Positions 7,764 through 15,443 of a stretch of DNA of 64,000 nucleotides are shown here, piece by piece (position 1 is the first letter of the stretch; each line of letters starts with the position of its first letter). The stretch comes from Clostridium kluyveri DSM 555 (lineage in GTDB: Bacteria > Bacillota > Clostridia > Clostridiales > Clostridiaceae). The stretch is from the NCBI RefSeq assembly GCF_000016505.1, contig NC_009706.1, positions 1,922,001-1,986,000 of the forward strand, in the 5' to 3' direction. The notes below the pieces were generated by a model. That model worked only from the letters and a program-made list of their open reading frames with translations. It was not told the DNA's origin and did not search any database. The translations under genes and the position numbers were made by a program.

Positions 7764-8909
7764 ATGGTAAAAAACAATTTTGATATAGTCCCTGCAAGAA
7801 TAAAAGAAGCAAGAGAGTCTCGTGGATTATCAATGTCAGAACTATCAGAGTTAATAGAAGTAACAAGCCAGGCAATTTCCCAATACGAAAAAGGAATTAT
7901 GAACCCTTCTGTATTCGTACTAAAGAAAATGTCCAATGCACTTAATTTTCCAATTCAATTCTTTTATAAATCTGAAAATGAGCGAACGTGTGAAAATAGT
8001 GCCATATTTTTTAGAGCAATGAAAAGTACTCCTAAAAAAATAAAGAATGCTTACAGCTATTATATTAAATGGGCTGATGATATATATAAGTACCTAAATA
8101 AATATATAAATTTTTATGATGTAAATTTACCTGATATAAGTAACTATACCTACAAAGAACCAATTGACAACAAAACTATTGAAGAAATAGCTTTATATGT
8201 GAGAAAATATTGGAATTTAGGCGATAACCCTATTCACAATATGGTAGATCTATTAGAAACGAATGGTATTATTATCTGTAGAATCAAATTTAAAAATAAA
8301 AAAATTGATGCTTTCTCACAATGGAATAATGGAAAAGGATATATATTTTTGGGTAGTGAGAAAGGTTCTGCTGTAAGATCAAGATTTGATGCGGCACACG
8401 AATTAGGCCATTTATTATTACATCCAACTTTGAAAATAAATGATGTATATAAAAAAGATGTTCTAAACAGAATTGAAGCTGAAGCGAATTATTTTGCTGG
8501 TGCCTTCTTAATGCCTATAACTTCATTTCCAACGGAGATAATTCATAATTCAGTAGATTATTTATTAATGTTAAAAGAGAAGTGGAAGGTTTCGGTCAAT
8601 GCCATGATAATGCGATCCAAACAACTCAATTTATTTACAGATAATCAGATAAGTTATCTGCAAAGGCAAATGACTTTAAAGCAAATGTGGAAACATGAGC
8701 CATTAGATGATATTTTGCAACCAGAAGAACCTTCAATTTTTAAAGAGGCTTTTGAATTATTATTTGATAATAAAATACTTCATCCAGAACAAACAATTCA
8801 AGATATATGTTTAAATAAAGAAGATATTCAATCTATATGTTGCTTGCCAGATGAAATTTTTAAAATGAAACCAAAACAAAAAAAACTTGAATTAAAGATA
8901 ATTAAATAA
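7764..8909 (+). CDS. XRE-family regulator fused to ImmA/IrrE metalloprotease
   Basis: A 381-residue protein. Residues 9-65 are an XRE helix-turn-helix (SQAISQYEKG). Residues 140-270 are a COG2856 zinc peptidase with AAHELGHLLLH (HELGH at 212-216) and the downstream EAEANYFAGAFLMP glutamate motif. Such fusions bind DNA and cleave a partner repressor or respond to stress. A second-half domain of about 100 residues follows. The ATG at 7764 has AAAAGG at suitable distance; an in-frame GTG at 7755 is too close. A terminator follows the gene. Confidence 0.88.
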   Translation: MVKNNFDIVPARIKEARESRGLSMSELSELIEVTSQAISQYEKGIMNPSVFVLKKMSNALNFPIQFFYKSENERTCENSAIFFRAMKSTPKKIKNAYSYYIKWADDIYKYLNKYINFYDVNLPDISNYTYKEPIDNKTIEEIALYVRKYWNLGDNPIHNMVDLLETNGIIICRIKFKNKKIDAFSQWNNGKGYIFLGSEKGSAVRSRFDAAHELGHLLLHPTLKINDVYKKDVLNRIEAEANYFAGAFLMPITSFPTEIIHNSVDYLLMLKEKWKVSVNAMIMRSKQLNLFTDNQISYLQRQMTLKQMWKHEPLDDILQPEEPSIFKEAFELLFDNKILHPEQTIQDICLNKEDIQSICCLPDEIFKMKPKQKKLELKIIK

Positions 8910-8936
8910 ACAAATTATTTGTTCTAATTAATAAAA

Positions 8937-9008
8937 AACCTAGAATTTCATGAATCATCTTTCCTTAACCTAAAGGAAATTCATAATAAATCTAGGCTTT
9001 ATTTTTTT
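8937..9008 (+). terminator. Terminator of the ImmA/IrrE operon
   Basis: CCTAGA at 8939 and TCTAGG at 8991 close a long stem that includes a second AATTTC/GAAATT pairing, followed by CTTTATTTTTTTT. Confidence 0.7.
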
Positions 9009-9110
9009 TAATAATTCCTAATAATCACCTCACCATACCTGTAGTTCCTTATCCTTATACTTCCCCACCAGATTGTAATTTCTCTCAACCCCGTCTATAC
9101 ACTTTCAAAA

Positions 9111-9143
9111 AAATAGTATGATTGGTTGATAATCATACTATTT
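9111..9143 (-). terminator. Perfect-dyad hairpin, minus-strand terminator
   Basis: AAATAGTATGATT pairs with AATCATACTATTT over 13 bases with loop GGTTGAT. On the minus strand a T run follows immediately. Confidence 0.65.
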
Positions 9144-9203
9144 GGAGTGTGGATTTAAAAAAAATTAAACTTATTTTAGGTTGTGAAAATTAATTAAGGG
9201 GGT

Positions 9204-9248
9204 TAACCTTATAAATATATGATATATGATTTTATAATACATGTAAAT
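9204..9248. repeat. AT-rich direct repeat, copy A
   Basis: The 45-base element shares the frame TTA-CCTTATAA-TATA and TGTAAAT-type end with copy B at 9433-9478, with most positions identical. On the minus strand each copy lies upstream of a hairpin terminator, so each could be a promoter. Confidence 0.45.
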
Positions 9249-9368
9249 GGTTTCAAGGCATAAAGCTTTCTTTTGTTTTGAATTTATTAAATTTGGATAT
9301 AATAATTAATGCTTACAAAACTACTATGTTATCTCTTTAATATCGTTTCAATATGTTTTAATCTATAA

Positions 9369-9396
9369 AAGCTCTGGCAAATACCGGAGCTTTTAT
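9369..9396. terminator. Bidirectional hairpin terminator
   Basis: AAGCTCTGG pairs with CCGGAGCTT (one G-T pair), with T-rich flanks on both strands. It follows repeat copy B in minus-strand reading. Confidence 0.65.
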
Positions 9397-9432
9397 TAAA
9401 TTGTATTGATTGTAAAAAATAAATAAGGATAA

Positions 9433-9478
9433 TTACCCTTATAAGTATAAAATATATTATTTTACAATATGCGTAAAT
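9433..9478. repeat. AT-rich direct repeat, copy B
   Basis: Second copy of the 45-base element at 9204-9248. Similar spacing to the next minus-strand hairpin supports a duplicated small transcription unit rather than chance similarity. Confidence 0.45.
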
Positions 9479-9488
9479 AAGCTATAAG

Positions 9489-9522
9489 CAAAAAAATATA
9501 GTGGCCTGTTAAGACCACTAAA
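9489..9522 (-). terminator. Terminator of the lysis operon
   Basis: On the minus strand, AGTGGTC pairs with GGCCACT across TTAACA and is followed by ATATTTTTTT. It lies just after the holin stop at 9524 and marks the end of the phage late operon. Confidence 0.85.
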
Positions 9523-9523
9523 A

Positions 9524-9898
9524 TTAATTCTGTTCCTTCACCTCAATAGGTGTCAAAACCTCTGTCCCTATCTTTGTAACCCCATTACAAACCTCTTTAT
9601 TTATAGCATCCAATTCATTCTGTGTAAGCCCTGGTATTATTTCAAGCAGCCTTTTCTCCATTTCAGCCTTTTTCTGTTCCCCTGCTTTAGCTAAATCTTT
9701 AAATTCATCTTCTAAAGCATAGTACAATCCATTTCCAATATTAAGAGCACGATTGTAATTATATGCATCTTTCTTAGCTGCAAGAGCCTGTTTCTGAACC
9801 TCTACTGCATCTGCAACCTTCTTGAGTACAAAGGTTCCTATAATTCCAAACACACCTATAATAAACTGTACTCCCATGCTTAATATTTGTTCTTTCAT
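9524..9898 (-). CDS. LLH-family phage holin
   Basis: A 124-residue membrane protein that forms the lesion letting endolysin reach the cell wall. One hydrophobic segment spans residues 8-26 (FIIGVFGIIGTFVL), followed by an alanine/lysine-rich helix and a C-terminal soluble part with ELDAINKEVCNGV, the layout of the LL-H holin family. GGAGG precedes the ATG. It is the last gene of the lysis cassette. Confidence 0.85.
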   Translation of the reverse strand: MKEQILSMGVQFIIGVFGIIGTFVLKKVADAVEVQKQALAAKKDAYNYNRALNIGNGLYYALEDEFKDLAKAGEQKKAEMEKRLLEIIPGLTQNELDAINKEVCNGVTKIGTEVLTPIEVKEQN

Positions 9899-9968
9899 TT
9901 TCTCATTCCTCCATAATTTTTATACTTTGATAATTTAAAAAATGGCTATTTTACTAGCCTTACATAAG

Positions 9969-10007
9969 AAAATTCTCACTCCATCAGAGAAAAGATAGAA
10001 TGAGAAT
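9969..10007 (-). terminator. Internal hairpin terminator
   Basis: On the minus strand, ATTCTCATTC pairs with GAGTGAGAAT and is followed by TTTCTTATG. It lies just beyond the stop of the 10015 gene. Confidence 0.6.
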
Positions 10008-10014
10008 TTAAATA

Positions 10015-10248
10015 CTACCCTAGATAAACTTTATTGTCCTTTTCTCTGATGTCACAGAGTCTTAAAATAATAGGCATACAATTGCCCCCAATCAGAACTT
10101 TTTTATTTGGATCTAGCGTTTTCAGGTAATCAACTAGCTTTCCAATAGTATCTAACTCTTTTAAGTTTTCCTGCAATTCTTCTACATCTTTTTTTACATC
10201 TTCTGCATTACCTTCTTTTACATCCTTTAAAAACTTTTCATAATCCAT
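10015..10248 (-). CDS. Small phage protein, 77 aa
   Basis: A small soluble protein whose first 40 residues are an acidic/lysine helix likely to form a coiled coil, followed by PNKKVLIGGNCMPIILRLCDI. The ATG at 10248 is chosen because GGAGG precedes it; an upstream ATG overlaps the site. It lies in the lysis region between holin and amidase. Function unknown. Confidence 0.65.
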   Translation of the reverse strand: MDYEKFLKDVKEGNAEDVKKDVEELQENLKELDTIGKLVDYLKTLDPNKKVLIGGNCMPIILRLCDIREKDNKVYLG

Positions 10249-10277
10249 TTTACATTCCTCCATAATCTTTATAATTT

Positions 10278-10306
10278 AAAAAGGAGCCTTTTAAGCTCCC
10301 TTTTTT
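10278..10306 (-). terminator. Internal hairpin terminator
   Basis: On the minus strand, AGGGAGC pairs with GCTCCTT around TTAAAAG and is followed by TTTAAAT. It separates two small lysis-region genes. Confidence 0.7.
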
Positions 10307-10556
10307 ATTCATCTACTTTCTCATAGGTCTTTTCAAATATATTAGGCTTACATGGATAGAATTCTCCATTTATGCCCTTTATAATATAATCGCCTATACT
10401 AGCTTTCATTCTTCCTTCTAGCGTATTAATATATAAAACACCTTTTTTATATTGATATCCCCTGCCATTTCCTATAAACTCATCAATAGAATTTATATTA
10501 TGCCCATTATATTTTTTAGCTTCAATTACAACAGGTTTCTTTATATACTTAGCCAT
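10305..10556 (-). CDS. Conserved small phage protein, 83 aa
   Basis: The product starts MAKYIKKPVVIEAKKY and ends with LEGRMKASIGDYIIKGINGE, shortened motifs of a widespread small phage protein that often carries GDYI-GV-GE-YPCKPDIF. A beta-rich compact fold is likely. GGAGG precedes the ATG. The biochemical role of this family is not established to my knowledge. Confidence 0.75.
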   Translation of the reverse strand: MAKYIKKPVVIEAKKYNGHNINSIDEFIGNGRGYQYKKGVLYINTLEGRMKASIGDYIIKGINGEFYPCKPNIFEKTYEKVDE

Positions 10557-10641
10557 TGTTTATCATTCCTCCATTAGTTTCTTATCTAATAAATATGCAG
10601 ATTTTTATTTATAGGCAATAAAATATAAAAATTATTTTAAA

Positions 10642-11481
10642 TTAGTTATTCAAAAATATATTCCAGGTTTCTATTTTCAAAACTCCATCCGTAGGTCTTT
10701 CCCAGTTCTTCTGGAGTTCGGTTACAGCCTGGAACGTTGGCTCGTCATAAATCATATCTGTATAGCTTCCTTTCTTTAAATAACCCCACATTTCTAATTT
10801 CTGCTGTAACCAGAGAACTATATGGGACTTGTGACCTTTTGCAATGATATTTCCAATGCTTTTGAGGTTGTCCAAGGTTTCCTGATAGATGTTACCGTCA
10901 GTATGTTGTAGTTTAGCATTATAATCAAGATTCATATTGTATTGAAGTGCTGCTATTTGAGATTTTAGTTTCGCATTCTTTACCTCTGTAATCAAAGAAT
11001 CCACAGAGCTTCCACTTGCTAATAAGGATTTAAACTGTGTCCATTTAGCCCAATTATTAGCACTTAAATTATGTGGGCAATCTTTCCTGCTTGCATCATA
11101 ATGTCTTACTACATTGCTAATAGAAATACCGTATTTACTCATTAAGCTCCTTACAAGCTGTAGAGTATTATTTATAGTTGTATCGGAAATATACCCACCG
11201 GAATTGCACATTTCAATACCTATGGAATTATAGTTTGAAATACCATAAGTTCCATGACCATCTCCACAGTGCCATGCTGCATTAGAATCTTCTACAACCT
11301 GATATATAGAAGTGTCATCCACAAAATAATGTGCAGAAGCCTGTCTATCCCCTCCATTGAAATAAGTAGCATTTGCCAGAGCTGTATCCTTATAATTTCC
11401 TGTGTCATGCATAACTATAAACTTAACGCTATTCCCTGCTGAATGGTTGTAAGACGATATTTTCCTTGTGATTGGTAACAT
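10642..11481 (-). CDS. N-acetylmuramoyl-L-alanine amidase (endolysin)
   Basis: A 279-residue cell-wall hydrolase that cleaves the amide bond between N-acetylmuramic acid and L-alanine at lysis. Residues 15-150 form an Amidase_2 domain with zinc-ligand motifs FIVMHDTGN, AWHCGDG and a later HYDASRKDCPHN. The C-terminal 80 residues hold a peptidoglycan-binding-like module (VLWLQQKLEMWGYLKKGSY, in reduced form LQQKL-GY). No signal peptide, as expected for a holin-dependent enzyme. It lies between XhlA and holin. Confidence 0.93.
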   Translation of the reverse strand: MLPITRKISSYNHSAGNSVKFIVMHDTGNYKDTALANATYFNGGDRQASAHYFVDDTSIYQVVEDSNAAWHCGDGHGTYGISNYNSIGIEMCNSGGYISDTTINNTLQLVRSLMSKYGISISNVVRHYDASRKDCPHNLSANNWAKWTQFKSLLASGSSVDSLITEVKNAKLKSQIAALQYNMNLDYNAKLQHTDGNIYQETLDNLKSIGNIIAKGHKSHIVLWLQQKLEMWGYLKKGSYTDMIYDEPTFQAVTELQKNWERPTDGVLKIETWNIFLNN

Positions 11482-11497
11482 ATTATTTGCATCTCCT

Positions 11498-11752
11498 TTA
11501 TTTATTTAATAAAATTCCCATAACAAAAATAGAGACTGTGACAAATATGCCAAGTCCCCATTTGATTGTTGATATGAGATCATCCATCTTTTTTATTAAA
11601 TTTTTTATGTCAGTTTTATTTTCCCTGGTGTCCTGTTTAATTAAGCTTATTTCTTCATCATGCTTTTTTAACCAAGTTTCATGTTCATCCACTGTATTAT
11701 TTAGTGTTTTGTGCTTTTCTTCACACAATTTCCCGTCATAGCATTCACTCAT
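11498..11752 (-). CDS. xhlA: XhlA-like hemolysin/holin-associated protein
   Basis: An 84-residue protein with an acidic coiled-coil N-terminal two thirds (EHETWLKKHDEEIS) and one C-terminal transmembrane helix (LGIFVTVSIFVMGILL), the exact layout of PBSX XhlA, which helps the holin disrupt the membrane. AGGAGGTGCACT precedes the ATG. It overlaps no other gene and precedes the amidase in the operon. Confidence 0.88.
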   Translation of the reverse strand: MSECYDGKLCEEKHKTLNNTVDEHETWLKKHDEEISLIKQDTRENKTDIKNLIKKMDDLISTIKWGLGIFVTVSIFVMGILLNK

Positions 11753-11773
11753 AGTGCACCTCCTAGTTTTATG

Positions 11774-11808
11774 TAAAATAAAAGAACCTGGTTAAACCAA
11801 GTTCTTTT
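11774..11808 (-). terminator. Hairpin terminator upstream of xhlA
   Basis: AAGAACCTGGTT and AACCAAGTTCTT-type arms give a near-perfect stem; on the minus strand TTTTATTTT follows. It separates the small Cys gene at 11839 from the lysis genes. Confidence 0.75.
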
Positions 11809-11838
11809 GAGTTAGATATTTTCAGATTAATCTTAACA

Positions 11839-11943
11839 TCAATCTTTTTTCTGTGTCTTCTTGCTATGTTTAGTTTTAGAATTATTTTCTTTTCTCTCTT
11901 TTTCTTGTTTGCTTCCACAAGAAGAACAATGTTTTTCACCCAT
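11839..11943 (-). CDS. Small basic protein with CxxC, 34 aa
   Basis: The frame starts ATGGGTGAAAAACAT at 11943 after AGGAGGAATAAGTG and stops at 11839. The product has HCSSCG near its N-terminus and a long Lys/Glu-rich tail. The ribosome-binding site and downstream terminator support translation. It could bind zinc or nucleic acid. Function unknown. Confidence 0.55.
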   Translation of the reverse strand: MGEKHCSSCGSKQEKERKENNSKTKHSKKTQKKD

Positions 11944-12090
11944 AGCACTTATTCCTCCTAAATGAGAATTTACTGTAATATCCTTAATATTTTGTTCAAT
12001 ATAAAAATTATAATGCTATGAAATTAATAGTAAAAATAAGCATTCATTATTTGCTTACGCTACCAATATTTTATTAAATAAATTGAGCAT

Positions 12091-12121
12091 TAAAAAGAGC
12101 TCTGGATTTATCCAAAACTCT
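12091..12121 (-). terminator. Terminator of the LUD-domain gene
   Basis: On the minus strand, AGAGTTTTGGAT pairs with ATCCAGAGCTCT around AA and is followed by TTTTTAAT. It lies 40 bases after the LUD gene stop. Confidence 0.75.
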
Positions 12122-12162
12122 GAATATTTATCGCATAATATGAAATATTACGAAATAAATAA

Positions 12163-12804
12163 TTAATATCCTAATTGCTTTCCTACAATAATTACTTTTA
12201 TCCTATCTTTGATAAACTGTCCTCTAATTATTGTAAAATCATTACATATTCTATCAGGACTTTTACAATCTACACAATAGCCTAAAGTAGTACATGGAGT
12301 ATTTTTCCCTAATCTTTTTGCATCAATTGGAGCAGAATAATTTCTAACTCTTTTTTCTGCTTCTTCTATGTTCTTAACAATCTTATTTATACCAGTTACT
12401 AAAATAACCTGTTTAGGCCCATAAATCATTGGTGCAACTCTACTTCCATTACCATCAATATTGTAAAGTTCTCCATCTTCAGTTAAGGCATTTGTACTAC
12501 ACATAAAAGTATCAGAAGAAAAGTTTTTTATATAGATTTGTTTTTTATCTTCACTTGTAATATCTTTTCTGTACTTATCTAAAAAAGCGTAGTTTCCTTT
12601 ACGCAGAAAATCTATAGTACCTGTTTCAAAGAGTGTCATTGAATCTCCTACACCTACTACAGAATTTTCATCTATAAGTTCTTTTAAAAGTCCTTTTAGT
12701 TCAACATCATCCTTAACGAAAAAACCTGCCATATTTCGCTTTCTTAAATTGTTTATAGTTCTTTCGATTTGTTCTTCTAAATACCACAAGACATTATTAT
12801 CCAT
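12163..12804 (-). CDS. LUD-domain protein (lactate-utilization LutB/LutC-like)
   Basis: A 213-residue protein of the LUD (DUF162) family. It shows the family's GVGDSMTLFETGTIDFLR and TGINKIVKNIEEAEKRVRN motifs in reduced form, and CVDCKSPDRICND near the C-terminus. Related proteins act in lactate oxidation complexes, but stand-alone ones have no assigned reaction. It is flanked by terminators on both sides, so it is an independent unit inside the phage lysis/fibre region, probably cargo used by the lysogen. Confidence 0.85.
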   Translation of the reverse strand: MDNNVLWYLEEQIERTINNLRKRNMAGFFVKDDVELKGLLKELIDENSVVGVGDSMTLFETGTIDFLRKGNYAFLDKYRKDITSEDKKQIYIKNFSSDTFMCSTNALTEDGELYNIDGNGSRVAPMIYGPKQVILVTGINKIVKNIEEAEKRVRNYSAPIDAKRLGKNTPCTTLGYCVDCKSPDRICNDFTIIRGQFIKDRIKVIIVGKQLGY

Positions 12805-12905
12805 CTAAATGTATATCCTTTCGATAAATATAGTTCAACTCTTATTTTTATTATACTAATATCATACTTCATAATATGTTTCTAATTTAATGATACCATA
12901 TTTTC

Positions 12906-12947
12906 AAGGCAAAATAAAAAAGCTATCTCTAGCCCCTATTTTGCCTT
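12906..12947 (-). terminator. Terminator after the Cys-rich cassette
   Basis: AAGGCAAAATA (12906-12916) and TATTTTGCCTT (12937-12947) form the outer arms, with an inner GGCTA/TAGCT hairpin followed on the minus strand by TTTTTTATTTT. It closes the radical-SAM cassette transcript. Confidence 0.8.
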
Positions 12948-12955
12948 GTGGTTTT

Positions 12956-13399
12956 TTATAAAGCCTGCACTACAGTTATGGCAGCTTGTATTAAAGTCCT
13001 ATCTTTTAATACAATAGCATAATTAGATAATGTATAGTAATAATTATATTTATCATTATCATTATCAAAAACAATGGAAGTATCTTGCAACTTTTGTTGA
13101 ATTATCGTTTTAGAACTAGAATCTCGCAATGATAGCATTTTTAATTCCAACAGATTTAATAAATAATTCTTATTTATTTCATTTATTTGATTTATAACAG
13201 ATTTTATTAAATTTATGTCTAAATTAGATGTATCTCCATCAAATAAAGAAATTAATGTTTCTTTTATTGAAGTTATTTGATCTGTTGTTAACGTAACTGC
13301 ATTTAGAGCAGTTATAACAGTTTTCACACCTTCTGCATCATTTCCTAAAATTGCATTTACCAAATTTAATTTGTTTAACAAAAATACTTTATCATCCAT
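12956..13399 (-). CDS. Hypothetical helical protein of the Cys-rich cassette, 147 aa
   Basis: A mostly helical, Leu/Ile/Asn-rich protein without Cys, Trp or catalytic motifs. It follows the Cys-rich gene by 18 bases and ends at the cassette terminator, so it is co-transcribed with the radical SAM gene. Candidates are a fibre chaperone, a leader-binding or accessory factor, or an immunity-like protein. None can be chosen from sequence. Confidence 0.65.
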   Translation of the reverse strand: MDDKVFLLNKLNLVNAILGNDAEGVKTVITALNAVTLTTDQITSIKETLISLFDGDTSNLDINLIKSVINQINEINKNYLLNLLELKMLSLRDSSSKTIIQQKLQDTSIVFDNDNDKYNYYYTLSNYAIVLKDRTLIQAAITVVQAL

Positions 13400-13417
13400 T
13401 TTTTTATTACCCCTTTT

Positions 13418-14110
13418 CTATTTAATATTTTGATTCATTAATGTTTGTATATAAGTAATAGCATCAGTATAAGTAGATGCTTTAATTATTGTAGTGTTAT
13501 TAATAGTTTTGAATTTTGATGAATCCATAACTTTTATGTCATCAAATATTTTCTGCGCATGTTCTACTAATATTTTACTATTCACAGCAGGTTCAACAAT
13601 ATAATTATCATTAGGTATGGTTTTATTTCTTCTTGATAGTTCATTGTGGATAGCATCTCTAAGTTGTTTAAAATCATTAACCCTAACAGGATTATTTATT
13701 GCAATGTTTGAACCTAAATCAGCAATTGTTTGGGCTGCTGATGTTGATTGACAGGCATTATTACAATCTCCTGAACAAGTCCCACTGCAAGATGTGCAAC
13801 CTGAACATCCACTACAAGATCCACTGCATCCACTACACCCACTACAGCTTCCACTACAAGAACTACAGCCGGAACAACCTGAACAGCTACCACTACAAGT
13901 GCCACTACAGCTAGTACATGTACCAATACAGTTTCCACTACAACTTGAACAGCCAGTCGTGCAAGTGCCAGTACATCCAGTTACACAACTTCCTACACAA
14001 CTTGTACACGCATCTGTACATCCTGTTTTACAAGATCCGTAACATCCAGAGTCACATCCAGAGCCACATCCACCTGTGCAAGTTCCACTGCAATTTCCAC
14101 TACATGCCAT
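13418..14110 (-). CDS. Cys-rich repeat protein, probable radical-SAM substrate
   Basis: A 230-residue protein. Residues 3-120 are a low-complexity tract with 33 cysteines spaced every three or four residues, the gaps filled almost only with Gly, Ser, Thr and a few others (CSGTC, CSGCSGC). Residues 125-230 are an ordinary globular, probably helical domain with FKQLRDAIHNELSRRNK and no cysteine. The start overlaps the radical SAM stop by 11 bases. The C-X2/3 pattern resembles substrates of radical SAM peptide maturases. It may be a tail-fibre component cross-linked after translation, or a phage-borne modified peptide. Confidence 0.8.
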   Translation of the reverse strand: MACSGNCSGTCTGGCGSGCDSGCYGSCKTGCTDACTSCVGSCVTGCTGTCTTGCSSCSGNCIGTCTSCSGTCSGSCSGCSGCSSCSGSCSGCSGCSGSCSGCSGCTSCSGTCSGDCNNACQSTSAAQTIADLGSNIAINNPVRVNDFKQLRDAIHNELSRRNKTIPNDNYIVEPAVNSKILVEHAQKIFDDIKVMDSSKFKTINNTTIIKASTYTDAITYIQTLMNQNIK

Positions 14111-15443
14111 AACTATTCACCTTCTTTTTAGGAATATTTGATTTAAATATTTTATTTAAATTTAATTTCTGGTAAAGTTTATTCCAGTAATAAACATTAG
14201 CCAATACCCTGGCTTTATGCATCTCACAGATAAAAGTTGCTTTATGATTGGGGTCGCCAAATTTATCATAATTATATCCTGTGCATAGAGCACATCCAGA
14301 AGCAATTTTGCAATCAAGACATTTTTTGTTATCTTCATACTGACACTGTGAAGACATAGTAATATCTTTTAATTTGTTTAACCACATATTTTCTTCTTTC
14401 CTATCAAGTCCTTTATAGATATCTCCTATAGGCTGTTCTTTTTGGTTATTTAAAGAGTATTTCATGAATCTAATGCAAGGAAAACATTTGCCATCAGGTG
14501 CAATAGCAAGCATTTGTCCGTTACCACCACACCAATTTCTATCTTCCTTTAACGGTTGCCCTATGCTATCATCAAATAAGCTGCAGTAATATTTAGAATA
14601 ATTCTTATCCTTTAGTAGAAAATCTGCTAATTGCTTCATTTGAGAGTATAGAATTTTGGCATCTTTTATTTGCCATCCTTCTTCAAATACACAATTAGTA
14701 TATGCTGCCTTGATCCCTAAATTCCATACATTCTGTATGGCTTCATTCAAATACATAACATTTTGAGGAGATAAAGTAATTTTTGTAGAATTAGTGTATC
14801 CTTTTCTTACCGCATCTTTAATAGATTTTTCTACTATGTCATAACTGCCAGAACCATCATAGAATTTTCTGCAGGTATCATGTAACTTTTTATTTCCGTC
14901 TATAGTTATTCCAAGGCTTACTTTCCCTAAATTCTTTTTAAGGAACTCTTGAACTTCTGGAGAATCATATAAAACTCCATTCGTTGTCATTGATATCATG
15001 TAATTGGTAGCCCAAGGACTATCTAATTGAAATGCTCTAAATTTAAAGTATTCTACTATATAATCCATTAAATCTATTTCTAGTAATGGCTCCCCACCAA
15101 TAAATTCTAATATTACAGCAGGAGAGGTTTTAAAACTGTAGTAGCCATTTATCTTTTCTTCATTAAATAAAAAATCAATAGCTTTCTTTGCTACTGATTT
15201 ACTCATTCTCCTACCTGTTTTATGCTGCTCATAACAATAAGAACAATTTAAATTACACTTTTCCGTTACAACGAAAGTTATATTTTTTACTTTTAAATCT
15301 GGATTTTTTGTATCTTTATAAGTTTCACAATCATTACATATTCCATTGCATTTTTCATAGGATTCAATTAGTGGAGATATAGAATCTTGCCACTGTTCAA
15401 AGTCCCTTCTATCTAAATAATATCCGTTCTTAGGTTTAATCAT
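14100..15443 (-). CDS. Radical SAM/SPASM peptide maturase
   Basis: A 447-residue enzyme. After a Cys-containing N-terminal segment (CNGICNDC, residues 32-39) comes the radical SAM cluster motif CNLNCSYC with Cys63, Cys67 and Cys70, which binds the 4Fe-4S cluster and S-adenosylmethionine. FIGGEPLLE and a TTNGVLYD segment are typical of the barrel. The C-terminus carries a SPASM-type set of cysteines (CGGNGQ, GKCFPC, CLDCKIASGCALC) for auxiliary clusters. Enzymes of this class install thioether or other cross-links or epimerise residues in peptides. The adjacent Cys-rich protein is the obvious substrate. It overlaps both neighbours, so expression is coupled. Confidence 0.92.
   Translation of the reverse strand: MIKPKNGYYLDRRDFEQWQDSISPLIESYEKCNGICNDCETYKDTKNPDLKVKNITFVVTEKCNLNCSYCYEQHKTGRRMSKSVAKKAIDFLFNEEKINGYYSFKTSPAVILEFIGGEPLLEIDLMDYIVEYFKFRAFQLDSPWATNYMISMTTNGVLYDSPEVQEFLKKNLGKVSLGITIDGNKKLHDTCRKFYDGSGSYDIVEKSIKDAVRKGYTNSTKITLSPQNVMYLNEAIQNVWNLGIKAAYTNCVFEEGWQIKDAKILYSQMKQLADFLLKDKNYSKYYCSLFDDSIGQPLKEDRNWCGGNGQMLAIAPDGKCFPCIRFMKYSLNNQKEQPIGDIYKGLDRKEENMWLNKLKDITMSSQCQYEDNKKCLDCKIASGCALCTGYNYDKFGDPNHKATFICEMHKARVLANVYYWNKLYQKLNLNKIFKSNIPKKKVNSYGM

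Larger units (their letters stand above)
9011..9488. other. Chromosome-prophage junction region, no protein gene
   Basis: About 480 bases without an ORF lie between the last host-like operon and the first phage lysis gene. Read on the minus strand, the interval holds two similar units: a 45-base AT-rich element, a spacer and a terminator-like hairpin. The left attachment site is expected here, but without the right end it cannot be located. Confidence 0.4.

Noticed and set aside
8910..9523. Left attachment site of the prophage
   Set aside because: Expected here, but the right end is outside the window, so no matching core can be identified; no tRNA gene is seen.
13699..14112. Several long plus-strand frames opposite the Cys-rich gene
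   Set aside because: They arise from the repetitive codon pattern of the Cys-Gly-Ser tract, give His/Tyr or Pro/Gln-rich nonsense, and lack ribosome-binding sites.
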